Origin: JAVBPA01 sp031549925
GTDB taxonomy: Bacteria > Bacillota > Clostridia > Oscillospirales > CAG-272
DNA: 5,315 bases
Reading direction: 5' to 3'
Assembly (NCBI GenBank): GCA_031549925.1
Contig: JAVBPA010000093.1
Span: 1 to 5,315, forward strand
Positions within the stretch are counted from its first letter, which is position 1, and every line of letters begins with the position of its first letter. The notes under the pieces were generated by a model, which worked only from the letters and a program-made list of their open reading frames with translations, did not search any database and was not told the DNA's origin. The position numbers were made by a program, and so were the translations under genes. This document shows, piece by piece, positions 4,288-5,315 of this stretch.

Positions 4288-5315
4288 AAATCGGTTTTAT
4301 TTCTCTCGGATGTCCTAAAAATCAAGTGGATACCGAAGTTATGCTTCATGACCTTGTAAAAGCGGGTTATGAAATTACAGGCGAGGAAATCGAAGCCGAT
4401 ATAATAATAATAAACACCTGTGCTTTTATTGAAAGCGCGAAGCAGGAATCAATAGAAAACATACTTGACGCGGCATGGCTGAAAAAGAAAAAGCTCCGCG
4501 CTTTAATCGTTACCGGATGTATGGCACAGAGATACAGCGAACAAATATTGAAAGAACTTCCGGAAGTTGACGCCGTAGTCGGAGTGTCAAGCTTGCATGA
4601 AATAACGAAAGCCGTTGAAACAGTTGAAAAAGGGGAAAAATATTTTTCGGTTAAACCGATTGAAGAATATCCGCTCGGAGGAGAACGGATTATAACGACT
4701 CCGGATTATTACGGATATTTAAAAATCGCAGAGGGCTGCGACAACCGCTGCTCCTATTGCGCCATACCGCAGATACGCGGATCGTTCAGATCAAGAAAAA
4801 TTGAAGATATTGTATCGGAAGCAAAGGATCTTGAAGCACTTGGTGTCAAGGAATTGATCCTTGTGGCGCAGGATACTTCAAGATACGGTTATGATATTTA
4901 CGGCGAATATAAGCTTGCCGCGCTGCTCGGGGAAATACTGTCAAATACCGATATTCCCTGGATCAGGCTGCTTTACTGCTATCCGGATAAAATAACGCGG
5001 GAGCTTGTTTATATAATGCGTGAAAATAAAAGAATCCTGCCTTATATCGATATGCCTGTGCAGCATATATCAGACAGGGTTTTATCAAAGATGAACCGCC
5101 ACGGCGGAAGTGAAGCGATTATAAATTCCATTGAAATGCTAAGAAACGAAATTCCGGATATAACCATACGCAGCACTGCTATAGTGGGTTTTCCCGGCGA
5201 AACCGAAGAAGAATTTGAACAGCTTTGCGGTTTTGTTGAAAAAGTACGCTTTGAACGGTTCGGAGTTTTCAAATATTCGCAGGAAGAAGATACAGAGGCG
5301 GCTCTCTTTGAAGAT
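4275..5315 (+). CDS. rimO: RimO, ribosomal protein S12 methylthiotransferase (3'-truncated by window edge)
   Basis: The frame runs from ATG 4275 to the last base without a stop, giving 347 residues of a family that is usually about 440 long. RimO is a radical-SAM enzyme with two 4Fe-4S clusters that methylthiolates a conserved aspartate of ribosomal protein S12. The N-terminal UPF0004 domain starts with IGFISLGCPKNQVDTE, the RimO rather than MiaB hallmark, and its cluster cysteines are C13, C49 (NTCAF) and C82 (GCMAQ). The radical-SAM motif CDNRCSYC gives C155, C159 and C162. LVAQDTSRYG (196-205), YPDKIT (236-241), MPVQHIS (260-266), VGFPGETEEEFE (304-315) and GVFKYSQEE (330-338) are further family landmarks. 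The missing end should contain the last part of the radical-SAM fold and the TRAM domain. It overlaps recX by 13 bp, so translation is probably coupled and both are likely transcribed from the promoter at 3743. Confidence 0.96.
   Translation, partial: MGRLKIGFISLGCPKNQVDTEVMLHDLVKAGYEITGEEIEADIIIINTCAFIESAKQESIENILDAAWLKKKKLRALIVTGCMAQRYSEQILKELPEVDAVVGVSSLHEITKAVETVEKGEKYFSVKPIEEYPLGGERIITTPDYYGYLKIAEGCDNRCSYCAIPQIRGSFRSRKIEDIVSEAKDLEALGVKELILVAQDTSRYGYDIYGEYKLAALLGEILSNTDIPWIRLLYCYPDKITRELVYIMRENKRILPYIDMPVQHISDRVLSKMNRHGGSEAIINSIEMLRNEIPDITIRSTAIVGFPGETEEEFEQLCGFVEKVRFERFGVFKYSQEEDTEAALFED

Noticed and set aside
4275..5315. MiaB (tRNA methylthiotransferase) instead of RimO
   Set aside because: The N-terminal SLGCPKNQVDTE and the AQDTSRYG segment are RimO-type; MiaB has a GCQMN-type start and AQNVNSYG-type motif.
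1..5315. Insertion sequence, prophage, integrase, tRNA or defence genes
   Set aside because: No transposase, integrase or phage protein, no tRNA-like cloverleaf and no terminal repeats are seen; all long frames have ordinary assignments.

Overview
The window looks like a chromosomal segment of a low-to-moderate GC Gram-positive bacterium, most likely class Clostridia and possibly an uncultured gut or anaerobic lineage of the Oscillospirales type. This is inferred from purine-rich Shine-Dalgarno sites, AT-rich promoters, a Firmicutes-like RecA, and the order recA-recX-rimO. No 16S or other decisive taxonomic marker is present, so the assignment is tentative. All recognisable genes are on the + strand.

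Layout. Positions 1-504 hold the C-terminal part of an SGNH/GDSL-type hydrolase whose catalytic serine block lies just before the window. An 85-bp AT-rich gap (505-589) carries a 17-bp perfect palindrome, -10-like hexamers and a good ribosome binding site. Positions 590-2500 encode a complete 636-residue protein of the DUF4964/DUF5127/DUF4965/DUF1793 'glutaminase A-like' architecture, with no signal peptide. After a 31-bp gap comes recA (2532-3644). The recA-recX spacer (3645-3843, if recX starts at its GTG) contains AT-rich inverted repeats and a strikingly GC-rich island of degenerate hexamers (3685-3731). It also has a consensus promoter (TTGACA, 17 bp, TATAAT) and a short hairpin at the predicted 5' end of the transcript. 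recX (3844-4287) overlaps by 13 bp the start of rimO (4275 to the window end), which is cut off at residue 347.

How the genes fit together. RecA and RecX form the classical recombinase/modulator pair, but here recX has its own strong promoter and is coupled to rimO, the methylthiotransferase of ribosomal protein S12. The two upstream genes look like accessory hydrolytic metabolism (ester or glycoconjugate breakdown) inserted next to a housekeeping block. The palindrome before the DUF4965 gene suggests separate, possibly substrate-responsive, control. I do not see a clearly new multi-gene system. The least explained features are the GC-rich hexamer island, the palindromic operator, and the apparently cytosolic glutaminase-like enzyme.
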